Positions 35,761 to 46,235 of a stretch of 64,000 nt of DNA are shown one piece after another. Made by a program: the position numbers and the translations under genes. The notes below the pieces were generated by a model. It saw only the letters and a program-made list of their open reading frames with translations, was not told the DNA's origin and did no database searches. Numbering within the stretch: position 1 is the first letter of the stretch; each line of letters opens with the position of its first letter. This DNA comes from Tridacna crocea (lineage: Eukaryota; Mollusca; Bivalvia; Cardiida; Cardiidae). Location: the NCBI GenBank assembly GCA_943736015.1, contig OX031059.1, positions 21,260,501-21,324,500 on the forward strand. The letters are read 5' to 3'.

Positions 35761-38731
35761 ATGGCGCAAATTTGGTTGAAGCTACAGCTGTGTTATATAA
35801 TTCTGATGCATTTGACTGTCCGTAGTGAGAATAAAACAATTCAAGATGCTAGTGAAAATATAGATGACTTCGAAACGCGAATATTTTTCTCATCAAATGT
35901 TAAGGAAATGGAGAAGCAGGAAATTAAGTTTGACAAACCGATACCACGATGGCTGCGGGGAACTTTAGTAAGTACAGTATCCGTATATCTATTAACAATT
36001 CTTAATAACATTCAACATTTCAAAGTAACGCATTTTCTAATTGGTTGGAATAATCAAATGATGAGCCATTCGGAATTCTGGTCACTTTCTGAATATTCAA
36101 TATGAATAAAGATGCACGTTCAACAGATTGGTGAAGACAGTTCCAGAAATATGTTGAAGGAAGGAGTGATAGAAATTTAATGACATATTTACGTAATCTT
36201 CAGCTAGATCTATGTAGTGTTTTCAGGAAATATTTCAATTTTTACCTGATGACAACCCTTTACACGTGTTAAGACTGAAACTATTCGAAGATAAAAATTC
36301 AAACTTTGCTTAAATGCTGGGTTTTGTCTTAAAAGGATACCAACATTGGGAGAGGGCATCCCGGCTTCACCATGTGAGGAAAAGCTTTCTTCGTCAGGTT
36401 CTTTTAAATACGAGTTAATTTTAGTAAGCGATTTAGATCTACATAGGTTTCGTGATTTCCATTTTTTCAATGTGGAGTACCTGTATATTCTTTTAAATGC
36501 TATTGCATAAAAATACATTGAGTGCTTGCGTTTAAGTCCGCGTGTTAGGACTAGCAAGTGAACCCATAGAGCAAACAATACCAGTCAGACAAGTAAGACG
36601 AAGTGTGGCCATTTATTTTAAGTCATGTAATTTAAAAGGCAGACTGCCACAGATTTTGCTCTCTAAATCCATTTTTCTTGCGAATTCGTTTAGAGACACA
36701 GTCTGTTTCGTGGCTGTGTAAATAAAGCGAAATAAAACACTGTGTCGTGGCTGTGTAAATAAAGCGAAATAAAACAACCGAAACATGAAATAGACTTGGT
36801 TTATTTTTATAATGATGAATTTCAGAAAAGAAAATGAATCTAAGTAGAAAAAAAGATAGGCGGCAAGAAGGTCAAATTACCGTCATGCACAGTATATAAG
36901 GTTTCTACGCAGCAGCCTTTTTATTTGTTTGTTTACGTGCATATTGAAATTAAAAGCCAATTAATTATTTGAAAAAATCCCTTCCCCAACTGTTTACCGG
37001 TAGGCTTTTAAGGTAGCACATTTGAGTATCATGTAAGAGCAGGGATCTTATATACATGTGTATGTACGGTACCTGATAAGAGCTTGCACCTTCTGGCCCA
37101 ATATCGTAAACATGGATTTTTCTAACGACATAGATATAGTTCCAATACACGAAGTCTGGTCTTGGATCTCATACGTCGTCTAGTTCAGTTCAGAGTATAA
37201 GATTTCAAATTTTCTGAATCTTAGTGGATTGCATTTTTAGCGGGTTTTACTTTTGGGCGTACATTTCAGGTTTGTCAAAATTTGTCGAATAACACTTGAG
37301 AAAGTATTTATATGTACTAATCTATGCTGTGTGATACAAATTTAGATCCGGAATGGTGTTGGAAGATTTGAAGTGGGACCAAGACAACTCACGAATGCTC
37401 TAGACGCCTTTGCTAAACTGTCGAGTTGGACTTTTCCTGGTGACGGCGGTGCCTATTTTTCCACCAGAATGCTGTACAGCAATAGCTATACACAGTCTAT
37501 GAAAGAGTCCACAGTGGCGCCATTTCTCATGCTTGATAAAGTGGTGCCACCATTTACTCCCGTCGAAGAAATTGAAGCCTTTAAAAATGGCCCTGACAAT
37601 ATGAACGTGAATGTCTTGAAAACGTTTGACAGTTCGAGCTTTGATATACAGTATGTGGCCGTAAGCGATTTTTTGCCAGTATACGAGTTCAGTGCGAATA
37701 ACTTAACGACTGTTGGAAGGATCTACCCGTCTGTGCCAGGAGAGATGCCAGTAGGACCAGTCATTGCATTAAGCACTGCCCATATGTTGCCCGAGTATAA
37801 CAGTACAAGTTACATAACTTTCGGTACATTTGCCAGCGTTCTGCCTGGACAAAAATGCATTCTTAAGGTTATGAGAGCGACCTCTGCCAGTAAACGTGAA
37901 CTTTTAAATGAAATTAAGATCGACAAAGCCTCATATATGCATTCATTTGGACTGACTGAGAATTATGCGGTGATTTTCGCAGTGCCTTTCCATGTGGAAC
38001 CGATGGGGATGTTGAAACACTTCAAAGCGATGGATGCATTCAAATGGGACCCGGAACTACCCACCGACGTCTATGTTACAAATATACACACCGGGGAAAT
38101 GCATTCACTTCAGACAGAAACCATGTTTTTTCTTCATGTCGTGAATTCATTCGAAATTAATTCCAACGAAATTGTTGTCGACATAGCCGTGTATCCAAAT
38201 GCCAGTAATTTTAACAATCTCGAACTATCGGTATTACGCAACAAAACACTTCGTTCCAAGGTGATACTGCCGACTTTAAAGCGTTATACGATACATTTAA
38301 ACACAGGTGAAGTAATAGTCAAAGATATTCCGAAAAATCCTCAGTTTCCATGGGCGTCAAAACTCGATTATCCAACAATCAATGAAAACTATCGTTACGG
38401 AAACTATTGTTATACCTACGGAGTCGTGTATAGTTACGATGGTTCTGATTGGTTCAACATGATGCTCGTTAAAAAGGACGTTTGCAGTGGAAAAGGCGAC
38501 AAAGTTTGGTACAGAAAGGATCACTACTTTAATGAAGCTTTCTTTATTCCAAAACCAAAAGGTGTATCCGAGGATGATGGTGTCCTTATCCTCCCAATCT
38601 TGGACAACCAAAATGGCAGAACAAATTTGACGATTTTCGATGCCAAAGACATGACCATACTCTCGTCTGCTCTTTTACCGACCAACTTGCCATTTGGTAC
38701 CCATGGTCGATTCTTTGGTGATAATTTGTGA
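35761..38731 (+). CDS. Carotenoid oxygenase (BCO/RPE65 superfamily) 2, intact
   Basis: Exon 1 is 35761-35967 and exon 2 is 37346-38731. The intron has GTAAGT and TTTAG ends and sits, as in paralogue 1, between GTL and IRNG in phase 0. The product is 530 aa, the usual family length. The family are Fe(II)-dependent carotenoid-cleaving enzymes or retinoid isomerases. Iron ligands by position: H215 (STAHML), H268 (SYMHSF), H333 (FFLHVV), H522 (FGTHGRFF). The EDDGVLILPI motif is present. The second-shell Glu in the family LEYP/ELPQ motif is Asp here (D410, KLDYPTINENY), unlike paralogue 1. MAQIWLKLQLCYIILMHLTV at the N-terminus looks like a signal peptide, so the enzyme is probably secretory, unlike cytosolic BCO1 or mitochondrial BCO2. 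Substrate cannot be read from sequence. Confidence 0.94.
36625..36960. repeat. Copy C of the carotenoid-oxygenase flank segment, in intron of paralogue 2
   Basis: Shares TTTAAAAGGCAGACTGCC, ACACAGTCTGTTTCGT and GAAATAGACTTGGTTTATTT with copies A and B. It includes a 38-bp direct duplication (GTGTAAATAAAGCGAAATAA twice, 36718-36776). It is inverted relative to this gene's direction when compared with copy A and paralogue 1. Confidence 0.7.
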
Positions 38732-38899
38732 TAAGGAAGCATGATCGACTTTTTCTCCAGTATAATTGTTCGTGTAACATACAACACTTTAATGGTTCTA
38801 AAACACTAGTGCTTTACAATTAGGTAATACATTATTATCCAATTTTGGGTTCAGTACTAAATTCCTTTGGATGAATAAGCTGCAAGATATGTCTTCTTA

Positions 38900-39113
38900 T
38901 TAAGTCCTCAACAAACTACAAAATTTTAGACCGGTCCAAATTGAAAACATTTGCAGACGACAAATTAAACGTTATTCAAAAGTTGAAATTTGTTTCCAGC
39001 AGGGTAGAAAACATCGTGGGAAAAGGAGAAAATGCTGGTTACCAGCATTTTCTCCTTTTCCAACAATATTTTCAAAACGCTTCTGTTTTAGAGCTGTAAA
39101 ATAAGGAATTGTC
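38900..39113. mobile_element. TTAA MITE downstream of carotenoid oxygenase 2
   Basis: TTAAGTCCTCAACAAACTAC start, intact hairpin, decayed right end. Confidence 0.78.
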
Positions 39114-39389
39114 AAAAGAGACTGGTTCTGCAGTGTACGGTTCAACTCCATTTTGCTTTTGCAGACAACAACTTATCTACATAAGAGATTAGTTCCGCAT
39201 GAATATGCCGATGTTTGGGACTCTAGTCGCTGAAACTACGAATTCAGGAATTCACCGAGTCCGACATGATTTCAGATAGTTTGTCTTCACGTGTTAGAAT
39301 CAAAATAATTGGTTCTTAAAAAGTAGGAATGAAATAAAGATAACTCATTGGTGACTTTAGATAGCCATTCAGTCCAAAACAACGTACAT

Positions 39390-39394
39390 TCTCT

Positions 39395-39435
<41 letters not shown>

Positions 39436-39758
39436 CCCCCCCAACCCCTCTCTCTGTGACCCTTTCTGCCATTCACTCGCCCGACACTTATCTTTGTACC
39501 ACCCTTTTTCTCTCTCCCTTTTCCTCTTCTACCCATTATATCCAGTTCTATCTACCTTCATTCCCTCCTCTCTCTCTCTCTCTCTCCATCTCACCCGCTC
39601 CACTCCCTCTTTCTGAATGTATCTCACGTGTTATTCTCAAAATAATTTAATTGGTCACTATCTGTCTTTGCCTCTCTCCCTCTCTCTCTCTGTGCCTCTG
39701 TGTCTATGTGTTTCTGTGTGTGTGTGTGTGTGTGTGGGTGTGTGTGTGTGTGTGTGTG

Positions 39759-39819
<61 letters not shown>

Positions 39820-39830
39820 AACCAGCCACA
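39390..39830. repeat. CT, GT and CTGT microsatellite cluster
   Basis: (CT)n at 39405-39435, 39570-39590 and 39675-39695, (GT)n at 39715-39762, (CTGT)n at 39762-39786, then (CT)n to about 39815. Open frames on both strands across this interval are simple-repeat artefacts. Confidence 0.95.
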
Positions 39831-39847
39831 TATGCACAATGAGCGCC

Positions 39848-40071
39848 AAACAATTCCCTATGCTTTTACGACCCTCAACAAGGAGCCTTTTGTAAAACAT
39901 TGTGGAAAATTAAATGAGAAAGTGCTGGTGATTAGCATTTTCTCTTTTCCGCACAATGTTTTCTATCCTTTCCGGAGCAAATGCCATCATTTTACCCGCG
40001 TTTAATGTGTCGTCTGCAAATGCTTTCAATTTGGACGAGTCCAAAAATTTTGTTGTGGGGTAAAGAGTTAA
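39848..40071. mobile_element. TTAA MITE, left end mutated
   Basis: CAATTCCCTATGC at the left, GGGGTAAAGAGTTAA at the right, with a partly degraded hairpin. Confidence 0.7.
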
Positions 40072-40180
40072 AGATAAGCTGAAAAACAATAATGATTATC
40101 TCTTTTAGTGCTAAATTCATAAATTCGACTTCTGTCCACGGCTCTAAAAGCAATCTATTGAAATTTACACGCAAACGGTA

Positions 40181-40235
40181 TAGATCAAGATCAGACTGCA
40201 CGCTCTGTGCAGTCTGATCTTGATCTATATCGTCC
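40181..40235. repeat. CAGACTGCAC palindrome, good copy
   Basis: TAGATCAAGATCAGACTGCA and its complement around CGCTCTG, followed by CGTCCAC. Almost perfect hairpin. Confidence 0.75.
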
Positions 40236-40504
40236 ACAAAAGTCATTGTATTCGCCATTGGCGCCGAAAGGATAAATGGCACCCGACATTCTAGCTCTAA
40301 GAAATACTGTGGTTAGTTTAACAGGCTTCGAAATATTGAGCTTATCCAAAATAAAAGTATTTTTGCACATGTTTCAATATTAATCTTAAGCTGCTATAAC
40401 TTAATGCTTAACTCAATAGTCAATACCGAAGTATTACGATTTCAAAGTTGATTTTTAAATTTTATTCAACTTTAAAATGATTGTACAAAAAGAATCTTTT
40501 AAAA

Positions 40505-40645
40505 CCATGGGGGTTTTGTCCACTTTTCAGTTAAGGGTATGGGGGTTTTGTCCTAGGGGTGTTTGTCCATGGGGGTTTTTGTCCTAGGGGGAAGGGGGTT
40601 TGTCCTAAGGGGGGGGTTGTCCTAGGGAGGTTTTGTCCGTACCCC
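40505..40645. repeat. G-rich minisatellite
   Basis: Irregular repeats of GGGGGTTTTGTCCTA, with about nine G runs of four or more bases on one strand. It could form G-quadruplexes. Confidence 0.75.
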
Positions 40646-40969
40646 GATTATTTTAAAGGGAAAAATAGCTTATCGAATAGTGCAGTCCACAGATCAGACT
40701 GCACAGTCTTATCTTGATCCACATTGTCCGCAGATGCGCAAAGCAGCCAAAGGTAAATGACTTCTTCACGAGGCAAGAAGCATTTCCGTTTTTTTTTTTC
40801 AGAAATGTTGTTAAAAAAACACTTCTTATCAGGGTCATTAAAGAATTGAGATTGATTAGTAAAGGCTACAATGACTTAATGATTGTAATGAAAATTTCTG
40901 ATCAACGGTTAGAAATAAAACGATTTCAAAGTTTATTTTCTAGAAATAATCTAACCGTATAGAACCGTA

Positions 40970-41235
40970 TCAGGACAATTGCCCCCCGTACAATTGACCC
41001 CCGGACCATTGCCCTCCGGACAATTGCCTCCTGAGGACAATTCCCCCCGGACCATTTCCCCCGGACTATTTTCCCGAAGGACAATTCTTCCCCTCGGACT
41101 ATTGCCCCCCGAGGACAATTCCTTGTCCTCGGGGGGCCAATGGTCCGGTGGGAATTGTCCTCGAGGGACAATAGTCCGGAGGGATTGTACTCGGGGGGCA
41201 ATGGTCGCGGGGGGGGGGGGGGGGGGAATTGCCCT
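40970..41235. repeat. Inverted minisatellite (GGACAATTGCCCCC)
   Basis: About nine 14-15-bp repeats of the type GGACAATTGCCCCCC run to about 41125, then the complement (GGGGGCAATGGTCC type) runs back to 41235, ending in a long G run. The whole is a large imperfect palindrome. Open frames here are artefacts. Confidence 0.85.
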
Positions 41236-41276
41236 AGAATCGTATCGAACAGGTCATCGCTAATATGGCTTGCAGC

Positions 41277-41525
41277 ACGGAAAATGAGTCATTCTGCTAT
41301 TTGCGTAAAGTGTCGTCTCAGATAAGCCTGCGCTGTGCGGGCAGGTTAATCCGAGACGGCATTTTATAACTACATTAGATTTTGTGCTACAGTAGACCGT
41401 CCGCAAAACAGAAAATTACATGAAAAGCGGAAAGTATCGGTTCGGATCAGCCCGCGCGAACTACGCAGCCTGATCCTAGACGATACTTATGGCACATGTC
41501 CGACTGTCCATTTTTGCGTGTATCA
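41277..41525. mobile_element. Double-palindrome MITE, near full length
   Basis: CATTCTGCTATTTGCGTAAA, first palindrome around GCGCTGTGCGGGCAGG, spacer TACAGTAGACCGTCCGCAAA, second palindrome around CGCGCGAACTACGCAGC, end ATGTCCGACTG. About 245 bp. Confidence 0.82.
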
Positions 41526-42227
41526 GACTAAAGGTTCTATGCAGTCTGATATTGATCCCCACCGTTCACAAAAGTGCCATGCTGTTGGAGTTCGCAGCCA
41601 AAGGTTTAAATATTCAAAGATTTGAAGCTTATGAATAAAAACAATTTGTCCAATATTAAGGGCTGTTACACAGAGTCGCACAAAGTCGCACTCGTTACAG
41701 CTCGGCCGTGGTTTGCTGAAGGACAAGGTCGGTCCGCATAATGATCACGTGATCGTTGTAGTTGGATTGCATATGGTAATTATGAATATTTTGAAACCAT
41801 TCATGGGTTCGACAGAAATTATAAAGAAAAAAATGCTTTCTTTTTTATAAAATATAGATTTTCTATTATTTATTCTTGACAACGCGGTAAGCTTGTACTT
41901 TTTTCAGACTCCCGTATAAGCTTTGAAAACATGTTACAAAATAAGCAAATGCTTTATAGAAGCAGTTTCTCTTTCTAATGTCTACTGGCAACCGGAAGTT
42001 TAAGAAAATGAAAAAAAGAAAATTCGCAGAGGTCAAAATACAAGCAAATAATCTGATTCATATCATTACAAGTAATTGATATTATAAGGAGTCTTACAAT
42101 GTGTAACAATTGCGGTCTTTTCAAGTAAAAATGAATAGAAAATGAATAGAAAAACTACAATCAAATTGATGTAGTAAAACTAGAATCAAATTGACATCAA
42201 ACGACGAGCTTTTTTTCTGTGGAAAGG

Positions 42228-42357
42228 TAGAAAAAGAAAACATTGATGGGAAAGGAGAAAATGCTGGTAAACCAGCATTATCTCCTTTTCCCACAATGTT
42301 TTCAATAGCCTGCTTCACCAAGCTCTTTTACTTGAATACTGTATTGTTTGGTAAAGG
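42228..42357. mobile_element. TTAA MITE fragment with intact hairpin
   Basis: GAAAACATTGATGGGAAAGG through GTTTTCAATAGCC, then TTTGGTAAAGG. The left arm is missing. Confidence 0.65.
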
Positions 42358-42747
42358 CGATGTGTTCTCTTTTTCCCAATCCCTTTGTTTATCTCTTGTC
42401 AAAAATGCTTACAGATCTATTGTACGAGGCGCACTTGTTTTTCTTTGTCCAAAACATAACAAATAGAAAGCAAGGCAAATCAAAGGTTGTTTTTTGACAG
42501 ACTTCTGAAGGGTGGCCAATATGGAGTTTAAACTCTTTCAGCTTCTATGATATACTCGAAATTTTCCGATGGCTGAAAATACGATCCGCTGAAGGTCAAA
42601 AAAGATTTTTTTTCTATTTTCTAAAGGCTTGGCTTAAAGACAAGCGGACAATTTAGAACCTGGATCAGATAGCAATTTTATTATGTCTTATCTTGATCTA
42701 TATATCGTCCGCAAAAGCCCTTGTTTTTGTTCTTGGCCCTGAAAGGA

Positions 42748-42964
42748 TTAACTCATTACCAAACAACAAACCTTTAGATTTGTCCAAATCGAAGACATTT
42801 GCAGACGACAAAATAAAAGTGACTGAAAATTTGAAATTTGTTTTGTGAAGGGTAGAAAACATTGTGGGAAAAGGAGACCAGCATTTTCTCCTTTTCCCAC
42901 AATGTTTTCTAAAGGCTTCTCTCTCAGGGTCGTCAAGAGTAGGGCTTGTGTGGTAATGGGTTAA
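42748..42964. mobile_element. Full-length TTAA MITE, hairpin loop shortened
   Basis: TTAACTCATTACCAAACAAC to GTGTGGTAATGGGTTAA. The left hairpin arm lacks its tip (AAAAGGAGACCAGCATTTTC). Confidence 0.87.
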
Positions 42965-43567
42965 GTACCAGTATTAAGTAAAAAGCCGCTTATAACACAA
43001 AAACAGATGACGTAAACGCAGATTAATCATTACAAGAATAATTACAATTATCAGGCAGTAAAATCTGGATATTAGCAGTGCTATGAGGCATAGGCCCACA
43101 TATATATTTTGAAAACTTGGGATCAGTCCCAATTTTATGTAATTCATTTTTGAGACCCCATTGTAAGCATTGAATATAGTGAGTATGTTTAGAAATGGAC
43201 ATTGTGTAGCCAGCAAGTTGATTAAATTGTTGCAGTTTACAAACGGGATCTAATTTTGTCGTAAGTGACTATCAAATTATTTAAGTGAACGGACTTCCTA
43301 AGTATAGAATTTAGAGGGATTGGACTGTTCTGCAGCAAACTTTTTGTAGAATCGTGTACCAGCAAGATACATGTTGACAAAACCAGGATATATAAAGTGC
43401 TTCGAAGAGTGATAAAATGACAATAAGTTCTCTCCATATTTATAAAACTTTGTAATATCTTGTGTTGTAACCATTGTATACGACGAAATAACTTCAATTA
43501 GTATAAGACAAAAGAACTAAGCATCAGGCCATTTTCAAGATAAAATACTTCGTACTGAAATTCGACA

Positions 43568-44998
43568 ATGAAGTCTGACAAAGAGAATTCTCCCAAAAAG
43601 AATACAACAAAACTTGACAGTGCGCAAAGTGTAGGACTGCATCGACATAAAACAGATCTAGATAGGACGAAAACCGACAAATTGCGTCAATCTTATCTTG
43701 ACGAAGAAGACTTCTTACGAAAAAAATACGTCAAAACTGGTTCTCCAAGACGCTCGTCGATTGACGCCAGTATATTAAAAGTGAATGAAGTAAACTCGGT
43801 AGGGAACCAATCTGTAATATTTAATGAAGGGCACATATCCCAAAAGCCGCTGAGAAAATCTACTATAAGTGATGATTCGAAAGACACACTAGACAACTGG
43901 AGAAATATTGCAGATTATGAGAGAAATCTTATTATTGACTCGTATAAAAGAAGTATTTTGTTTGGTGAAAAAAGACAGAAAGATGGTGAAGACAAAAAGG
44001 TGACCCTTGTGAAAAAACAGACACTAAAACCGATCAATATACAAAGTCCAACCATTGAGTTCTCGAACGATGGATACGACGATGAAATTAGAATGATTCA
44101 AGGCGGATTTCGCAAGAGGAGTAACACGGCTGATTCTATCGATTTAGACACATCGATAAATAAACTTCGATCTAGACGACAGTCCATCGAAAATATGTCC
44201 GCCATTCGACTACCAAGTATTAAACCGCTTAACAAATACAGTCCTCGAACACGAAAAAAGAAAACGCCATCAACATCTTCGTCCATGGAAATGTCAGATG
44301 ACGATTGCGGTGAAGTGAAGTCAGACCTTACCACAAGTATGTCTAAATCAGCCGACTCAAATAAAGGCATACTGAGAAAAACAAGTCCAAAACCGGTGGC
44401 TAACGCATCCGTATTCATTCACACTGATCCTGAACCACAACCGCACTCGGGAAAAATTCGCAGGTCATCTTTTGATGTTAGTTCATTAATGGAGGACGAA
44501 AACCCCTCACTAGAAAAACTACGACGGAAAACGAGGAGTCCGAGTGTGTCATTTTTACCCATAATACCGCAGTCACCAACTCTCATCAACCGGGAAAATC
44601 TTAGTAGGTCTACTGCTCAAGAACAGGGACAACCATCAATACAATTTCAAAATGACTCGACCAAAGACAGTGCAGATTCAAACCCTATAAGTTCAGAATG
44701 TAGTCCCCGCTTGTCTCGCAGATCAAGTCTTACAACAGCTGCTTTAAAGTTAATGGTGGACACGCATCATGGTGCTGCAAAACTTAGATATATCGCTCGA
44801 CTTGCAAATGAGATGGAAAGAGAGGAGACAGCAAAACTTCCACCTGAAGAAAGGCCTACTGTTGTTGAAAAGAAGCAGGAAGATATATCTGATAACACTT
44901 TTGAGGAACTACGTAACTGTAGATATTTAAGGATGAATGATAAACAAGAATCCTCGGAAAACGATTGTAATAACGGAAGTATATCGCTGTCTCTCTGA
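43568..44998 (+). CDS. Intronless basic Ser-rich protein with repeated RRxS motifs, unknown
   Basis: This is a 476-residue single-exon frame with animal-like composition and no repeats at DNA level. It is Ser/Lys/Arg-rich, mostly disordered-looking, with no signal peptide or membrane segment. Basic Ser/Thr motifs recur: RRSS at 61, RKST at 96, KRSN at 183, RRQS at 203, RRSS at 298 and RRSS at 384. Several are followed by a similar tail such as IDASIL, FDVSSL or LTTAAL. These resemble PKA/CaMK or 14-3-3 sites. The only region likely to fold is a helix at about 389-420 (AALKLMVDTHHGAAKLRYIA), followed by PPEERP. I do not recognise the family; a regulatory scaffold is possible but unproven. An AATAAA lies 39 nt after the stop, supporting a true gene end. 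Confidence 0.82.
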   Translation: MKSDKENSPKKNTTKLDSAQSVGLHRHKTDLDRTKTDKLRQSYLDEEDFLRKKYVKTGSPRRSSIDASILKVNEVNSVGNQSVIFNEGHISQKPLRKSTISDDSKDTLDNWRNIADYERNLIIDSYKRSILFGEKRQKDGEDKKVTLVKKQTLKPINIQSPTIEFSNDGYDDEIRMIQGGFRKRSNTADSIDLDTSINKLRSRRQSIENMSAIRLPSIKPLNKYSPRTRKKKTPSTSSSMEMSDDDCGEVKSDLTTSMSKSADSNKGILRKTSPKPVANASVFIHTDPEPQPHSGKIRRSSFDVSSLMEDENPSLEKLRRKTRSPSVSFLPIIPQSPTLINRENLSRSTAQEQGQPSIQFQNDSTKDSADSNPISSECSPRLSRRSSLTTAALKLMVDTHHGAAKLRYIARLANEMEREETAKLPPEERPTVVEKKQEDISDNTFEELRNCRYLRMNDKQESSENDCNNGSISLSL

Positions 44999-45036
44999 TT
45001 AAGTGGTTTTTTGATTGATTGCCTGATTGATTGATC

Positions 45037-45042
45037 AATAAA
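45037..45042 (+). terminator. Polyadenylation signal of the 476-aa gene
   Basis: AATAAA, 39 nt beyond the TGA stop. Confidence 0.6.
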
Positions 45043-45156
45043 TTGATAGGTCGATCCATTCTAATGATACATTGATTGATCGGAGTTTTACCCAGACTAC
45101 AAATGTTTTTTGTCCACATCATTACTACAGCTTATTTATCCCTGGGCTTCCTAGTT

Positions 45157-45379
45157 TTAACCCTTTCCCAAACAGGCCCTTGTTTTACGTGTCTGTAGTA
45201 CAAGTCTTTTAAAAACACTGTGGAAAAAGGAGAAATTGCTCGTAACGAGCAATTTCTCCTTTTCCCTCAGTGTTTTCTACCCATTTGGAGAACTCTCTGC
45301 CATATTTATCAAATTTGAAATTGTCGTCTGCAAACTACTTGTCTAAAAGTCTAAAATTTGTCGTTTGGGAAAGGGTTAA
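45157..45379. mobile_element. Full-length TTAA MITE, CCCTTTCCC subfamily
   Basis: TTAACCCTTTCCCAAACAGG to CGTTTGGGAAAGGGTTAA. The hairpin loop carries compensating changes (ATTGCTCGTAACGAGCAAT). Confidence 0.9.
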
Positions 45380-46235
45380 CTCACCTAGGTTTGGGTTTTG
45401 AAGTATCTTATGCAATAAACTTTCCTGACAAACCGGACCGCTCAAGTGAATACCGAACTCGGATATATATAAAAGAACCAGTCTTTTTCGATCAACAATG
45501 GCATTTCACCCTTTAAACACTAAAAAATTGTTATTTGGGGATGAAAATTTAAATTACAACGATAACTGCTAGCTATTTGCATCAGTTCAGTTATTTATTC
45601 AACAATCTGGTCGTTTTACGTACTTTCGATTTCATCCCAATTGTACGCGTAGATCCAAGAGCATCTTAATCGAGTATTTCCCTAACCCCCTCACTCCTGC
45701 TTTTCGCATGTAACTTGACTTTCATCTTTTCTTTTTGGTATGTTCATTACAGATATTTCCTTTCTTCTTTTTTTCCTCCTATTTTCATCCCTCTATTTCT
45801 TTCTCTTATATTTAGTTACCCTTTCTTTTGTTTCCCTGGTTTGTTATATATTTGTTTTGCTTGTTGCCATAGAAAGATTATTTTGTTCTTTTCATTGTGG
45901 GGGATGGACCGACTCTAAGTTGGTAGAACTTGTGGTCCAACCCCATGTCATAAATTGAATAAAATATGTTTAAACTAATACCGAACCCAGGACCTAATTT
46001 ACATACGATTCCTGTACCTATACTCTAACTAAAGACATACTTATTTGTCGTTCATTCACACAACATTGTAAATTGAAATATCAAGTTTTTGAAAACTTCA
46101 TGCTTGATTTTTCGGATAACATTTTTTTTCACACGGAAAATAATTTTCATGTTTTTTTTTTTCTTATTGCTAACAAAAGTTCAATTTTTTATGCTTCTCT
46201 TTTTCAAACTTTTTACGAAATCGTCAATGTTTATT
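45380..46235. other. Intergenic, nothing recognised
   Basis: Pyrimidine-rich around 45710-45900, which produces Phe-rich frames with no gene character. Confidence 0.45.

Noticed and set aside
35689-36105. 138-aa protein reading through 35968
   Set aside because: The part after 35967 is intronic; a GTAAGT donor follows the conserved GTL codons exactly as in the paralogue.
36210-36578. 122-aa minus-strand gene in the intron of carotenoid oxygenase 2
   Set aside because: Its start (MFALWVHLLVL) faintly resembles the leader of paralogue 1 and it adjoins flank copy C, but the rest shows no carotenoid oxygenase motif; kept only as a weak hint.
39287-39900. Leu/Ser-, Cys/Val- and Arg/Glu-repeat proteins on both strands
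   Set aside because: They are translations of CT, GT and CTGT microsatellites.
40926-41325. Gly/Arg/Pro-rich proteins on both strands
   Set aside because: They are translations of the inverted GGACAATTGCCCCC minisatellite.
45715-45958. Phe/Leu-rich membrane protein
   Set aside because: The stretch is a pyrimidine-rich tract and overlapping frames give the same composition.
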